Source: Lachnospiraceae bacterium (GTDB lineage: Bacteria; Bacillota_A; Clostridia; Lachnospirales; Lachnospiraceae). Taken from it: 22,491 bases of DNA. The stretch lies in the NCBI GenBank assembly GCA_017634255.1, contig JAGBNT010000054.1, forward strand, positions 1 through 22,491, read 5' to 3'. Shown one piece after another: positions 1 to 9,395 of the stretch. The stretch's first letter is position 1. Every line of letters begins with the position of its first letter. A program made the position numbers and the translations under genes. The notes under the pieces are model-generated. The model saw only the letters and a program-made list of their open reading frames with translations, was not told the DNA's origin and made no database searches.

Positions 1-737
1 CATTTGATAACGGTTCCCCATTTGTTGGTATTGTACATACATTCGAAAAGATTGGGATAGTCCTTAAGCGCCGGGGTACGGTTGGGCTCAGACCTCTTGG
101 GAAGCTGCAAAAGGAGACCATTTTTATATTTATATACCTCGAAATATTTGATATACCCTGTGCTGGGCACCATGTAGCCGTAATAGTAATCCTTGAAATC
201 CCCGATGGAATACATATTTATGTAGGAGCTTCTGCGGTATTTAAAAAGCTGCCTCCTGTCCGGCATGTGATTTTCCTCGAAGATCCTGAAGGCATCGTCG
301 ATATGATAGCGTTTTTTTATGATGGGCTCGTCCGCCTCGACCATGCGTCGCATGATCGAATTAAGCCTGCTCACAAATTCGTCGGTCACCTCGAAGTCCC
401 CGCTAATGGTACAGAAATAGCCGTGGTCGATGGAAAACTCTATCCTTATCCGGTAGGGGGAATCGATACCCAGAATGTCATAGAAGGCCTTCGCCAGCAA
501 AAGACAGGCGCTTCTTTTATAGGTCTTGTGCCCTGACTTCCCTGAAAGGGTTTCGAAGCGCACCGTGCAGTCCCTCTTCACAGTCTTAAAGAGCTCAGTA
601 AGCTTTTTCCCGACTACGGCAAGGACTATCCTGTCCTCGTAATCCTGCTGGAAATCCGCCGCTATCTCCTCAAAGGTCGTACCCCTGACATATTGGTACT
701 GTTTCCCGTTTATTGTTACATTAAGCATCTTTTCCAT
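1..737 (-). CDS. Nucleoside (uridine) kinase with N-terminal TGS-like domain, 3' part cut off by the window
   Basis: An open frame runs leftwards off the window edge from an ATG at 737, giving about 245 residues without a stop. It begins MEKMLNVTINGKQYQYVRGT and continues as a TGS-like domain (about residues 4-65) and a ThrRS second-additional-domain-like region (H-rich HGYFCTISGDFEV segment). This is the usual N-terminal half of the large clostridial uridine kinase/phosphoribulokinase-family nucleoside kinases of about 550 residues. The P-loop kinase domain would lie beyond base 1, so kinase activity is inferred from family architecture, not seen. The start lies 3 bases after the Nif3-family stop, so it is probably the last visible gene of the rpoD-trmK run. 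A second in-frame ATG at 728 is possible; neither has a clear ribosome binding site, suggesting translational coupling. Confidence 0.7.
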   Translation of the reverse strand, partial: MEKMLNVTINGKQYQYVRGTTFEEIAADFQQDYEDRIVLAVVGKKLTELFKTVKRDCTVRFETLSGKSGHKTYKRSACLLLAKAFYDILGIDSPYRIRIEFSIDHGYFCTISGDFEVTDEFVSRLNSIMRRMVEADEPIIKKRYHIDDAFRIFEENHMPDRRQLFKYRRSSYINMYSIGDFKDYYYGYMVPSTGYIKYFEVYKYKNGLLLQLPKRSEPNRTPALKDYPNLFECMYNTNKWGTVIK

Positions 738-740
738 AAA

Positions 741-1523
741 CTAAACAGCCCCGAACGGTGTAAGCGAGCCGTAGTCCACGGCTTGCATCCCGGGCAGCCT
801 CCTTTCAAAAAATTGCATCATATACGGCACAAAGAGCTTCTCAACTCCGTAGTGCCCTGCATCTATAACGCATATGCCTTTCTCTACCGCATCCAGACCG
901 TTGTGGTACTTGACATCTCCGGTTATTAAAAGCTGCGCTCCCAACCCGGCTGCCTCATCCACAAATTCAGCTCCCGAGCCGGAAACTATGGCTGCCTTAA
1001 ATATCTCGCTCTCCCAGCTTCCGAAATAATCTGCCTTTTTAAGACCGAAGACCTCCTTTACTCTGTCCACGCACTCTCCAAGCTTCATCCTTTCCGGCAG
1101 CTCCCCTATATAGCCGAAGCCCAGCTCCCCCTTTGCGGTCTCCTTAAGCTCGGCAAAGGGCTGTTTATTTTTAAGCCCGAGCATATCGGCAGCCTCGGCG
1201 TTCATAACGTGTCTGTCAAAATTGGTGTGCATCGCTATAAGTGCGATATTGTTTTCGGCAAGGGCAAGTATCCTCCGCCCGACGAAATCACTGTCATTTA
1301 CCTTTTTTACCGAACCGAAGATCATCGGATGATGGGTGACTATAAGGGAGGCTTTAAGCTCTATCGCCTTTTCGATAACGTCCCCTCTGGCGTCCAGAGC
1401 GATAACCGCCTTTGTAACCTCCCTGTCGCCTCTGCCCACAAGCAGCCCGGAATTGTCCCAGGGCGCTGCATCCTCAAAGGGTGCAAGTTCATTTAATTTT
1501 TCCAGTATCCCGGTAAGCTTCAT
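741..1523 (-). CDS. Nif3-like dinuclear metal centre protein (GTP cyclohydrolase 1 type 2 homologue)
   Basis: The 260-residue protein is a complete Nif3/YbgI family member. The metal-binding pattern is visible: VTHHPMIFG (His64, His65), HTNFD (His99 to Asp103) and, near the C-terminus, DAGHYGVEK (His224, Glu228). It has the short form, without the PII-like insertion found in Bacillus YqfO (about 370 residues). The ATG overlaps the trmK stop as ATGA, with AAAGGCG as ribosome binding site. The biochemical role of the family is not settled; the GTP cyclohydrolase label is a database name. Its place directly after trmK and rpoD is the standard Firmicutes arrangement. Confidence 0.9.
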   Translation of the reverse strand: MKLTGILEKLNELAPFEDAAPWDNSGLLVGRGDREVTKAVIALDARGDVIEKAIELKASLIVTHHPMIFGSVKKVNDSDFVGRRILALAENNIALIAMHTNFDRHVMNAEAADMLGLKNKQPFAELKETAKGELGFGYIGELPERMKLGECVDRVKEVFGLKKADYFGSWESEIFKAAIVSGSGAEFVDEAAGLGAQLLITGDVKYHNGLDAVEKGICVIDAGHYGVEKLFVPYMMQFFERRLPGMQAVDYGSLTPFGAV

Positions 1524-2239
1524 AATTCGCCTTTATAATAAGTGTCAAGCGCCTCAGCGGCGGTTTCATATCTTTCTTTAAGCTCTCTTTTGCGGCTTTC
1601 CGGCAGCTGACCTTTTAGCAGCTTAGAAAACAGCTCCGCTTCCCTTAATATGTGCCGCCTTAAGACCTCGTTTCCCCTCTCAAGCCCTATCCTGCCGTAG
1701 GAATACTCAGCCGCGCTGCGAAGGCGGTATCTCTGCCTCTCCTCTTTCTTAAGGCTTTCGTCCGGTTTTGCAAGAAGCATCGGATAGTATTTCCCATCCT
1801 CATAGACGTGTTTTTCATCCACGACCGTCAGGGACAGCTCCGTAAGCCTTCTCCTAAAAAGCCACTGCTCCGACTGGGGACCCAGCACATATTGCTTTAA
1901 TGTCCCTCTTACTGCTGCGGGCGCCTCTTCTATTATCCTTATGATCAGTGCCCCACCCATTCCCAGTATCACTGCCGTCTGTGCATAGGGCTCCTTAAGC
2001 GTTGTCAGCCCGTCAGAGAGGATAAACTCCATCCTGTCCGACACTCCGAAAGAAACCGCGTTATCCCTCGCCCTCTCCAGAGGTCCTTTGTGTACATCCA
2101 TTGCATATACATATTGAGTCATCCCCTGTTCCAGCAGGAACATCCCGAGATACCCATGGTCACAGCCCACATCCGCCACAGAAGGGCTGTCTCCAACTAA
2201 AGAGGCGGCGGCATACAGCCTTTCGCTCAGCTTTATCAA
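1520..2239 (-). CDS. trmK: tRNA (adenine(22)-N(1))-methyltransferase
   Basis: A 239-residue class I SAM-dependent methyltransferase of the TrmK/YqfN family, which makes m1A22 in bacterial tRNA. The SAM-binding motif I is [12 protein letters not shown] (residues 21-32), preceded by the family-typical start [14 protein letters not shown] further motif [13 protein letters not shown] follows near residue 92, and a coiled C-terminal extension matches the family. The start codon is TTG at 2239, sharing bases with the rpoD stop (TTGA), and AAGGA lies about 10 bases upstream inside rpoD, so translation is probably coupled to rpoD. Cytoplasmic. Its neighbours, rpoD upstream and the Nif3 gene downstream, are the conserved Firmicutes order. 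Confidence 0.92.
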   Translation of the reverse strand: MIKLSERLYAAASLVGDSPSVADVGCDHGYLGMFLLEQGMTQYVYAMDVHKGPLERARDNAVSFGVSDRMEFILSDGLTTLKEPYAQTAVILGMGGALIIRIIEEAPAAVRGTLKQYVLGPQSEQWLFRRRLTELSLTVVDEKHVYEDGKYYPMLLAKPDESLKKEERQRYRLRSAAEYSYGRIGLERGNEVLRRHILREAELFSKLLKGQLPESRKRELKERYETAAEALDTYYKGEL

Positions 2240-3762
2240 TCCAGATAGTCCTTCAGCTTCCTTGAGCGGCTGGGATGCCTCAGTTTCCGCAGCGCCTTGG
2301 CCTCTATCTGACGTATCCTCTCACGGGTAACATTAAATACCTTACCCACTTCCTCCAGGGTACGTGCGCGTCCGTCGTCCAGACCGAAACGCAGGCAGAG
2401 TACACGCTGCTCCCTCTCGGTAAGGGTGTCCAGCACCTCCTTAAGCTGATCCTGCAGCAGGGTAAATGCCGCAGCCTCGGCGGGAACCGGAACCTGCTCG
2501 TCCTGGATAAAGTCTCCAAGATGGCTGTCCTCCTCCTCTCCAATCGGGGTTTCCAGCGATACGGGCTCCTGCGAAATCTTAAGTATCTCCCTTACCCTCT
2601 CCTCGGGCATGTTCATTTCCTTTGCTATCTCCTCGGGGGTGGGTTCACGCCCGAGCTCCTGCAAAAGCTGTCTCGATACGCGCACCAGCTTGTTTATGGT
2701 CTCTACCATGTGTACGGGTATCCTTATCGTACGTGCCTGGTCAGCGATAGCACGGGTTATTGCCTGCCTTATCCACCAGGTCGCATAGGTCGAGAACTTA
2801 TAGCCCTTCCTGTAATCAAATTTTTCCACTGCCTTTATAAGACCCAGATTGCCCTCCTGGATAAGGTCCAGGAAAAGCATGCCCCTGCCTACATATCTCT
2901 TCGCTATGCTCACGACCAGACGCAGATTTGCTTCGGCAAGCTTCTTCTTAGCCTCCTCGTCGCCCTGCTCCATGCGCTTTGCGAGGTCGATCTCCTCCTC
3001 CGCCGAGAGAAGGGGTACCTTTCCGATCTCCTTTAGATACATCCTTACCGGATCCTCTATCGAAACGCTGTCAGGCACCGAAAGATCTATGTTTTCCATA
3101 TCCGGCTCGTCCTCTTCGGAAAGGTCGATATCCGGCTCGTCGTCATCCCCCTCGTCGGGAACGATATGGAGGACGTCAATATCACTGTGTTCAAGAGTCT
3201 CCGTGATATGGTCCATTAAAAGGTCGTTCATCTCAACATCCGAAAAGAAATCGCTTATTTCAGAATCCTCTAAAACGCCCTTCTTCTTTTTCCCGAGCTC
3301 TATAAGGTTTTTGATCTTCTGCTCGACTTTTTCATCGAAAATAACCTCATTGTTCTCCCCGGGCTTATCTTCAAGCTCCGCATCCTCCATAGCTTCAATA
3401 GACTCCTCATCATCCCTGATCTTTTCGGAGTTTTTGGCACTCTCTGTCTTTTTTGCTCCTTCGCTCTTCTTAGCTACCGCCTCATCCTTATCGGAGGTCT
3501 CCTTCTTCCCGGCAGTCTCCGGCTTTTCTTTGGACCCGGTCTTCTTCGCGCCCTTTTCCTGAGCGGAAGCGCCTTTTTCCGCAGAGCTTTTCTTTGCGCT
3601 CTCAGCCTTTTTTGAGGAAGCGCTCTTCTTAGCCGCCTCTCCCTTAGGGGCAGTTTCTTTTTTCTTTGCCTCTTCTGCCTCCTTCTTTAGAGCCTCCTCG
3701 GCACGCTTTGCTGCCTCCTGTGCTTTCTGCGCAGCCGTCATAGGTTTCTTTGCAGTTGCCAT
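2236..3762 (-). CDS. rpoD: RNA polymerase primary sigma factor (RpoD/SigA)
   Basis: A 508-residue housekeeping sigma factor. Regions in order: a Lys/Ala/Glu-rich low-complexity leader (1 to about 115), an acidic stretch, a region 1.1-like segment (about 145-195, [20 protein letters not shown]), a second acidic linker, region 1.2 ([16 protein letters not shown], about 237-252), region 2 with [19 protein letters not shown] (about 326-344, core binding and -10 recognition), region 3, and region 4 with the helix-turn-helix [20 protein letters not shown] near the C-terminus. The leader is unusual: typical clostridial SigA is about 370 residues. The start is supported by GGAGGAG 8 bases before the ATG at 3762. 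It directly follows dnaG, as in the classical macromolecular synthesis operon. Confidence 0.97.
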   Translation of the reverse strand: MATAKKPMTAAQKAQEAAKRAEEALKKEAEEAKKKETAPKGEAAKKSASSKKAESAKKSSAEKGASAQEKGAKKTGSKEKPETAGKKETSDKDEAVAKKSEGAKKTESAKNSEKIRDDEESIEAMEDAELEDKPGENNEVIFDEKVEQKIKNLIELGKKKKGVLEDSEISDFFSDVEMNDLLMDHITETLEHSDIDVLHIVPDEGDDDEPDIDLSEEDEPDMENIDLSVPDSVSIEDPVRMYLKEIGKVPLLSAEEEIDLAKRMEQGDEEAKKKLAEANLRLVVSIAKRYVGRGMLFLDLIQEGNLGLIKAVEKFDYRKGYKFSTYATWWIRQAITRAIADQARTIRIPVHMVETINKLVRVSRQLLQELGREPTPEEIAKEMNMPEERVREILKISQEPVSLETPIGEEEDSHLGDFIQDEQVPVPAEAAAFTLLQDQLKEVLDTLTEREQRVLCLRFGLDDGRARTLEEVGKVFNVTRERIRQIEAKALRKLRHPSRSRKLKDYLD

Positions 3763-3788
3763 TTTTTCATCTCCTCCATTCCAAATCC

Positions 3789-5591
3789 TCAGGATTTAAG
3801 CGAGATCCTTATCGCCTTGAGCTTCCCTATCGCCCTCTTCAGGGCTATGTTACGGGCTACAGGGTCCTCTCCCGTCCTGCTTTCGGAAGCTTTTTTCGCG
3901 CTGTTTTCCAGGATCTTCACCACGAAATCAGTTAAAGCCTTCTCTTTTTCCTCATTTGTATCTATCGGGGGAACCTCCCCGTTTACTATTGCAGAGACAG
4001 CCCTTTGCTCCTCGGCATCCTCAAAATTATTTACTATGGACGCTACGGGCTTCCCCTTGTCTATCGCATCGTACATAAGCTCTGCCGTTCTTCTTATCAT
4101 TCCCTCCGAAAAATCGGAAGCCCGTACATATCTGGATATCGGTTCCATAAGCTGGGGATCGTCGGCGAGCATCGTCAGCAGCATTATTTCCGCCCGGTTT
4201 ACTCCCTCTTCGTCGTTTATTACCTTCGCCGCTAAAGACGGCTCTTTCCCGGTAGAGGGGGTATGAGGAAGCCCCGTGGCATCGCCGTATCGCTCTTCCC
4301 CCTTACTTACCGATACCCCTGCAAGGGCTACGGCACGCTTTAAGCTGTCGTTATCTATCAGATACTTCCCGGCAAAGGCGGCGGTATAATTGTCCCTTTC
4401 AATCTCATTGTCTATCCTTGCAATGCGCTCCGCCATCGCCTCGATAAATCTCGTTCTGCCCTCCGGGTCGGACAGCTCGTAATCCTTTTCAAGCTGCCTG
4501 ATCTCGAAATAAAAGCTGTTCTCTGCAGCATCCAGCCGCTTTTGAAACTCATCCCTTCCCCTGTTCTTTATAAATTCATCGGGGTCCTTATACGGCTCAA
4601 GATTTACTACCCTTGAGCTTATCCCCGCCCTTTTTAATATGGGTATTGCCCTTAAAGCTGCACGCACTCCCGCCCCGTCGGAATCATATACAAGCCTTAC
4701 CTCGTCGGTATATCTCTTAAGAAGAACAGCGTGGGAATCCGTAAATGCCGTACCCAGAGACGCCACCGCCTCGGTAAAGCCCGCCTGGTGCATACTGATA
4801 ACATCCATATAGCCCTCGCAGGCGATCAGATACCCCTTTCTGCTCCTTCTCGCCTGATTTAAGCCGTAGAGATTCCTGCCCTTATCAAAAACCAGAGTTT
4901 CCGGGGAATTGAGGTACTTCGGTTCTCCCTCCCCCATGACCCTGCCTCCAAAGCCTATGACCTTATTCGACAGATCCATTATCGGGAACATTACCCTGTT
5001 CCAGAAGCGGTCGGTATTTCCATAGCGCTCGTCGCTTTTTATAAGCCCGCTCTCACGCATGTCCTCCTCGGAATAGCCCCTCTCCTTAAGATACCTGTAT
5101 ACTCCGCCTTTACCGGCGTAGCCGAGACCAAAGGAATGCATGACCTCTGCACCGAGACCCCTCTTTTTAAAATACTCCATCCCTATGTGTCCCTCAGGGC
5201 TTCTGAGGTACCTGTAATAATAACCCGCTGCCTCCTTTAAGACCTTTAGGAGCCTCTGCCGCTTTCCTTCCCTGCGCCTGTCCTCCTCGGAGGGCTCCGC
5301 TTCCGGCAGCTCGACTCCTGCGCGCTCCGCCAGGGACCTTACCGCCTCTGGAAAGGTCATGTTTTCATATTCCATAAGGAACGTTATGACGTTGCCTCCC
5401 ACCCCGCAGCCGAAGCAGTGAAACATCTGCTTCGGTCTCGAAACGGAAAATGACGGGGTCTTCTCCCCGTGAAAGGGGCACAGCCCGAAATAGTTGCTCC
5501 CGCTTTTTTTCAGGCTTACATATGTACCTATTATATCTACTATATCGTTTCTCGCCCTGACTTCCTCGACGAGCTCGTCCGGATAATACAT
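3789..5591 (-). CDS. dnaG: DNA primase
   Basis: A 600-residue bacterial DNA primase, which makes RNA primers at the replication fork. The N-terminal zinc ribbon is visible as CPFH (Cys38, His41) and CFGC (Cys59, Cys62). The TOPRIM catalytic core has ACEGYMDV with Glu259 and VYDSDGAG with Asp303 and Asp305. A C-terminal helicase-interaction region of about 150 residues follows. Length matches Firmicutes DnaG. The ATG at 5591 immediately abuts the dgt TAG with no gap, so translation is probably coupled; only a weak GGTGAAG lies upstream. rpoD follows after 26 bases. Confidence 0.97.
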   Translation of the reverse strand: MYYPDELVEEVRARNDIVDIIGTYVSLKKSGSNYFGLCPFHGEKTPSFSVSRPKQMFHCFGCGVGGNVITFLMEYENMTFPEAVRSLAERAGVELPEAEPSEEDRRREGKRQRLLKVLKEAAGYYYRYLRSPEGHIGMEYFKKRGLGAEVMHSFGLGYAGKGGVYRYLKERGYSEEDMRESGLIKSDERYGNTDRFWNRVMFPIMDLSNKVIGFGGRVMGEGEPKYLNSPETLVFDKGRNLYGLNQARRSRKGYLIACEGYMDVISMHQAGFTEAVASLGTAFTDSHAVLLKRYTDEVRLVYDSDGAGVRAALRAIPILKRAGISSRVVNLEPYKDPDEFIKNRGRDEFQKRLDAAENSFYFEIRQLEKDYELSDPEGRTRFIEAMAERIARIDNEIERDNYTAAFAGKYLIDNDSLKRAVALAGVSVSKGEERYGDATGLPHTPSTGKEPSLAAKVINDEEGVNRAEIMLLTMLADDPQLMEPISRYVRASDFSEGMIRRTAELMYDAIDKGKPVASIVNNFEDAEEQRAVSAIVNGEVPPIDTNEEKEKALTDFVVKILENSAKKASESRTGEDPVARNIALKRAIGKLKAIRISLKS

Positions 5592-6602
5592 CTACTTCAC
5601 CAACCAAGGCATAGGTATGAACAACGAATTATACAGACCTATGGCATATCTGTCCGTCATCGAGGATACGTAATCGCAGACCACCCTCTCCGGCAGCTCG
5701 TCGCGCTCTGACATCAGTATCCTGTATTCCTCCGGCAGCTTATCCGGTCTGTTGATAAAATATGTATAAAGCGTCTCAATGAGGCTCTCAGCCTTACCCT
5801 CCTGCCCCTTTGCCACAGCATTGGTGTAGACATTGGCAAACATCCACTCCCGCAGGGACAGCAGCGCCTTATGCACGCTCTCACTCATCACTATATCGTC
5901 CTTATCCCGGCTTTGAGTAATTATGTCGTGGATAAAGGAATCCAGTCTCTGGGACAGTGTCCTGCCTACAACAGAGCTTATCTCATCGGGAACGGAATCG
6001 TCCGGCAGTATTCCCGCCCTTATGGCGTCGTCCATATCGTGGTGCATATAGGCGATTTTGTCGGAGATCCTTACTATCTTGCCCTCTAATGTATGCGGCA
6101 TCTTGGAAAAGCTGTGGTTCAATATGCCGTCCCGGGTCTCCTCGGTAAGGTTAAGCCCCCTCCCGTCCCGCTCCAGGATGTCCACTACCCTTAAAGACTG
6201 CTCGGAATGTACAAAGCCGTATTTGCATACGCGGTTTAACGCCCTCTCCCCCGCATGTCCAAAGGGCGTATGCCCCAGGTCGTGCCCCAGGGCTATCGCC
6301 TCCACCAGATCCTCATTGAGCCTCAATGCCTTGGCTATGGTGCGGGCGTTCTGGGAAACCTCAAGGGTATGGGTGAGCCTCGTCCTGTAGTGGTCTCCCT
6401 CAGGCGTAAGAAATACCTGTGTCTTGTCCTTGAGGCGTCTGAATGCCTTTGAATGAAGTATCCTGTCCCTGTCCCTCTGAAAGACCGGTCTTATATCGCA
6501 CTCCGTCTCAGAGTGTACCCTCCCCTTGGAAGCCATGGAAAGCGTAGCATAGGGGCTTAATATATCCTTTTCCCTAAGCTCTATACCCTCTCTTATAGTC
6601 AT
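5592..6602 (-). CDS. dgt: Deoxyguanosinetriphosphate triphosphohydrolase-like protein (HD domain)
   Basis: A 336-residue HD-superfamily dNTP triphosphohydrolase of the short dGTPase-like type. Characteristic segments are FRRLKDKTQVF, THTLEVSQ (His78), GHDLGHTPFGHAGE (His107, Asp108, His111, His116) and the late motif YVSSMTDRYA. These form the metal site that releases triphosphate from dNTPs. It overlaps the upstream small membrane protein gene by four bases (ATGA) and ends exactly where dnaG starts. A dgt-like gene upstream of dnaG and rpoD is common in clostridia and links dNTP control with replication priming. Substrate preference cannot be read from the sequence. Confidence 0.93.
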   Translation of the reverse strand: MTIREGIELREKDILSPYATLSMASKGRVHSETECDIRPVFQRDRDRILHSKAFRRLKDKTQVFLTPEGDHYRTRLTHTLEVSQNARTIAKALRLNEDLVEAIALGHDLGHTPFGHAGERALNRVCKYGFVHSEQSLRVVDILERDGRGLNLTEETRDGILNHSFSKMPHTLEGKIVRISDKIAYMHHDMDDAIRAGILPDDSVPDEISSVVGRTLSQRLDSFIHDIITQSRDKDDIVMSESVHKALLSLREWMFANVYTNAVAKGQEGKAESLIETLYTYFINRPDKLPEEYRILMSERDELPERVVCDYVSSMTDRYAIGLYNSLFIPMPWLVK

Positions 6603-6943
6603 ACCAGATATCTCCCGTAGAGCTTAATGAGCCATCCCACCGTCAGGACAAAGCAGGACATCACAGGTATAACAAGGAAATTCCAGAGTGCAAGCTTTTC
6701 TATCGCTACCGCCCTCCTGTCCCCCGTTCCCCTCTTATATACGGCGTAGTCAGAAATGTTGGCTATAAAGAACGCAATAAAGGGATGAACGAAAAAGTAT
6801 GTCGAATTTTCCTGTCCGCTGTACAAAAGGCAGACAGAAACTATCTCAAATATGATAAATATCCCGAAGGTGACTGCCCTTAACGCCGAAGCCCTTTCGA
6901 TATCCGGTGCCCTTTTTGAAACCAACCCCAGGATAAGCGCCAT
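6599..6943 (-). CDS. Small integral membrane protein of unknown function
   Basis: I do not recognise this protein. It has about four hydrophobic segments: around ILMALILGLVS, FGIFIIFEIVSVCLLY, FFVHPFIAFFIANISD and LWNFLVIPVMSCFVLTVGWL, with basic loops between. It is the first gene of the dgt-dnaG-rpoD unit and overlaps dgt by four bases. Start choice: a TTG at 6985 would give 128 residues but has no properly spaced ribosome binding site. The ATG at 6943 (114 residues) has GGAGAGGGA about 7-10 bases upstream, so I prefer it. An extended -10 promoter and a palindrome lie upstream. Confidence 0.7.
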   Translation of the reverse strand: MALILGLVSKRAPDIERASALRAVTFGIFIIFEIVSVCLLYSGQENSTYFFVHPFIAFFIANISDYAVYKRGTGDRRAVAIEKLALWNFLVIPVMSCFVLTVGWLIKLYGRYLV

Positions 6944-7023
6944 AAGTATTCCCTCTCCGACGGAACGGACCCAGTTAAACGCCAATTCTTCTGCCCATCC
7001 TTCCCTTTTTCGTACTTCAATCC

Positions 7024-7054
7024 TATAGTGAACGAATTTAATTCGTTCACTATA
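7024..7054. repeat. Perfect 31-base palindrome, member of an interspersed palindrome family
   Basis: Two 15-base arms around one central base, left arm starting TATAGTGAACGAA. The arms resemble those at 17826-17862 and 20033-20071. On neither strand is the stem followed by a T-run, so it does not look like an intrinsic terminator. It lies between a predicted extended -10 promoter and the first gene of the dgt-dnaG-rpoD unit, so it would fall within the 5' untranslated leader. Confidence 0.85.
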
Positions 7055-7080
7055 AAAACGGGTACAATTACGAGCAGTAT

Positions 7081-7089
7081 ATTATACCA
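7081..7089 (-). promoter_or_regulatory. Predicted extended -10 sigma-A promoter for the dgt-dnaG-rpoD unit
   Basis: On the minus strand the sequence reads TGGTATAAT, a perfect extended -10 element. No good -35 box is found 17 bases upstream, which extended -10 promoters can tolerate. It lies a few bases after the stop of the 750-residue protein gene, with an expected start point near 7074, about 130 bases before the ATG at 6943. Predicted only. Confidence 0.55.
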
Positions 7090-7095
7090 TACAAT

Positions 7096-9348
7096 TTACT
7101 TCTGTGCTAAAAAAACTTCCTGCAGGTCATAATAGCTCTGTCTTAAGCGTTCAAAATAAGGAAATTCATCCCACATGGGCCAGGTATACGAAGCAAACTC
7201 TATCTTACCCTTTTCTTTATCGGTAAAGCCGACGTAGATCTCATCTATCTTCATCCCTCCGAGTTCGCCGTGCTCTCTGAAATCCCACTCGATCTCCCTC
7301 GTGGAGGGATCCCTGAAATTTATAAGCTGCCATGGTATCCTAAGCTCGAGAATGTCTCCCTCAAAATAATAATCCGCAAGGGTATTATATGCCTCATTCT
7401 CCTTAACCGTGCTTCCGAAAAGGAGAGCCCCTGCATTGAAGTTTACCTCAGGGATAACGGCATCCGTACCGGCAGCGCTGATCTCCTTTTCCACAAGGTA
7501 TTTTATGTCGTGAAAGCCCGCGCCCGAAGCCGTCGCCTGGAAATCCGAGGCAAGCATTGCTTCCAGTTCCTTTCCGAGATAGCCATGATAGGCAAAGGGA
7601 TAGCGGTCATAATATTCATGGACTAAGATCCTTGAATCCTCCCTGCCATTAAGCTCGATTATGAAATCGGCTCCATTATCCATATTAAAATCCCAGTAGG
7701 TGTTGCTTCCGGCATCCGGAAGTATATCGAGGGGTATGGTCAGCTTTTCATTTTCCCAGTCAGCCCCGTATCTTTCAAACATAAAGTATAAAAACTCGCT
7801 GTCATAGTTTAAGTACATATTGACATCGCCCGCCGACATAAGCTTCTGCTCCTCGCTCCACTCGTCCCTGCTCCCGTCGAGAGTGACTACCGGAGCCCCG
7901 TCCTTTCCCGGGACGAACTCCAAAAGCCCCGTCTGCTGAACCGGGGTCATTGCATCCCTCCAATAGGGACGCCTTTCCGCATCGGTTAAGTTCCCCGTTT
8001 TCCAGTTATGCTTATACCATTCATCCTGCCAGGAGGTTATCAGCCCTCCGGCACAGCCGGTATCATATATATCCTTTGCCATTGCAGAAAGCATTTCTCC
8101 CTGCTCCGCTTCGCTATGCCTTCCCTCGTTAAAGTCGGTAACGGGATTTACCTGTGTAAGCCCTCTGCCTGCGGGAAGGCCGTACTCCGACACAAGGACG
8201 GGTACGCTGTGACTGGCTCTAAGCTCCTCGAGATACCCCTTATAAGGATCAGATTCCCCGTTTTCTCCCACGGTCTGTGCGTACTTACTGTCCATATACA
8301 TAAAGGCAGGGCGGTAGGGATAAACATTATAAGATGCAAATACCCCCGCTTTAAACCTGTTGGTGGGCTTTATGCTTTCCGCGTTCAGACTTATACTACC
8401 TCCTCCTAAAGAGTCGGTGCCAGTATGCTCCAAAATATCCGTGTCAGCTCCGTTTACAAAGGAGACAGGGCGCTGCATGGCATATCTCTCCATCTCGTAT
8501 GAGGTCAGATAGTCAGCCGCCTCTGCCCAGAAGCACTCGCAGGCAGAAACATCCCCGCAGGTGAAATACTCGCCCTGATATGCCTTTTTATCGGCATTTA
8601 AGGTGTTGGTCTCCTTGATATAATCCGCCTCTACCTCACTTCCAATGAGCCAGCCTATCACCCATCTGGACACATCCTTGTAGTATATCCCCCAGGCACC
8701 TCCGGCAAATTCATCTATCCTGCAGTTGCCGTGTATGATATCCACGAGGGCTCTGGAGTCTCTTTGGTGCAGCTCGACAAACTGCTGGTCAAACATATTC
8801 CCTGACTTAGCCAGAAGCTCATCATTAAACCATGTTCCCTGCATAAGATAAAGCGGATTTTCCGCAGTCTCGTTAAATTCACTCAAAGCCTCATAAAAGA
8901 TAGGCATCTGCAGAGTATATACCCTTATGCAGTTTGCGTTCATCTTGGATATCTCATCGAACCACCGAAGGTAAGCCTCCTTATCAGCCGCCAGATCTCC
9001 GGGATAGTGCCCCGGCATGCCGGTGCCTATATTGACTCCCTTAATATATACGGGCGAGAAGCTGCTTCCGTCAAAGCGCTGAATATACTTATCCCCTGTA
9101 TTAAAATAAAGGTAAACGGTTCCGTCCTCGGTGAAGGCATCCGAATAGGAATGGATATAGGACTCCGTGTCCACCGCCAGCTCTTCATACTGCCCCAGCT
9201 CCTCCAGTCTCCGCGCCGCGAAATTACTGTCCTTTTTTATGACATAGCGGACAACCCCCAGCACAAAGGCGGCGGATACTATGATTATCCCGAGGACAAT
9301 GCCTATATCAATTAAGCGTTTTACCGTTTCACTGCGTTCTGGCTTCAT
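7096..9348 (-). CDS. Membrane-anchored glycosidase-like protein (clan GH-A-type barrel plus beta-sandwich), last gene of the XrtG operon
   Basis: A 750-residue protein with an N-terminal transmembrane anchor (about 12-36) and no cleavage site, so the bulk should face outside. Residues about 95-460 read like a clan GH-A TIM barrel: YIKGVNIGTGMPGHYPGD, then NCIRVYTLQMP, a GWLIGSEVE segment with Glu238 at the acid/base position, LVSEYGLP with Glu388 at the nucleophile position, and SWQDEW at 439-444. From about 487 a second domain starts VVTLDGSRDEW and looks like a CBM9/DOMON-type beta-sandwich. A ribosome binding site AAAGAGAG precedes the ATG. The catalytic assignment is inference from motif context; no specific GH family is claimed. 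It follows the GtrII gene by 47 bases, suggesting trimming, release or transfer of the glycan made by the operon. Confidence 0.65.
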   Translation of the reverse strand: MKPERSETVKRLIDIGIVLGIIIVSAAFVLGVVRYVIKKDSNFAARRLEELGQYEELAVDTESYIHSYSDAFTEDGTVYLYFNTGDKYIQRFDGSSFSPVYIKGVNIGTGMPGHYPGDLAADKEAYLRWFDEISKMNANCIRVYTLQMPIFYEALSEFNETAENPLYLMQGTWFNDELLAKSGNMFDQQFVELHQRDSRALVDIIHGNCRIDEFAGGAWGIYYKDVSRWVIGWLIGSEVEADYIKETNTLNADKKAYQGEYFTCGDVSACECFWAEAADYLTSYEMERYAMQRPVSFVNGADTDILEHTGTDSLGGGSISLNAESIKPTNRFKAGVFASYNVYPYRPAFMYMDSKYAQTVGENGESDPYKGYLEELRASHSVPVLVSEYGLPAGRGLTQVNPVTDFNEGRHSEAEQGEMLSAMAKDIYDTGCAGGLITSWQDEWYKHNWKTGNLTDAERRPYWRDAMTPVQQTGLLEFVPGKDGAPVVTLDGSRDEWSEEQKLMSAGDVNMYLNYDSEFLYFMFERYGADWENEKLTIPLDILPDAGSNTYWDFNMDNGADFIIELNGREDSRILVHEYYDRYPFAYHGYLGKELEAMLASDFQATASGAGFHDIKYLVEKEISAAGTDAVIPEVNFNAGALLFGSTVKENEAYNTLADYYFEGDILELRIPWQLINFRDPSTREIEWDFREHGELGGMKIDEIYVGFTDKEKGKIEFASYTWPMWDEFPYFERLRQSYYDLQEVFLAQK

Positions 9349-9395
9349 ATCAACTCTCTTTTAATCATGAAGTATTTCATATAAAATGATGCTTT

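Noticed and set aside
2849..3562. A 237-residue plus-strand open frame
   Set aside because: It is the mirror of the Lys/Glu-rich rpoD coding sequence (Ser-rich product), with no ribosome binding site or recognisable domain.
6944..6985. TTG start for the small membrane protein
   Set aside because: No properly spaced ribosome binding site, whereas the ATG at 6943 has GGAGAGGGA upstream; the longer form cannot be fully excluded.
7024..7054. Intrinsic terminator for the glycosidase-like gene
   Set aside because: The stem is AT-rich and no T-run follows it on the minus strand; the T-run is on the wrong side.
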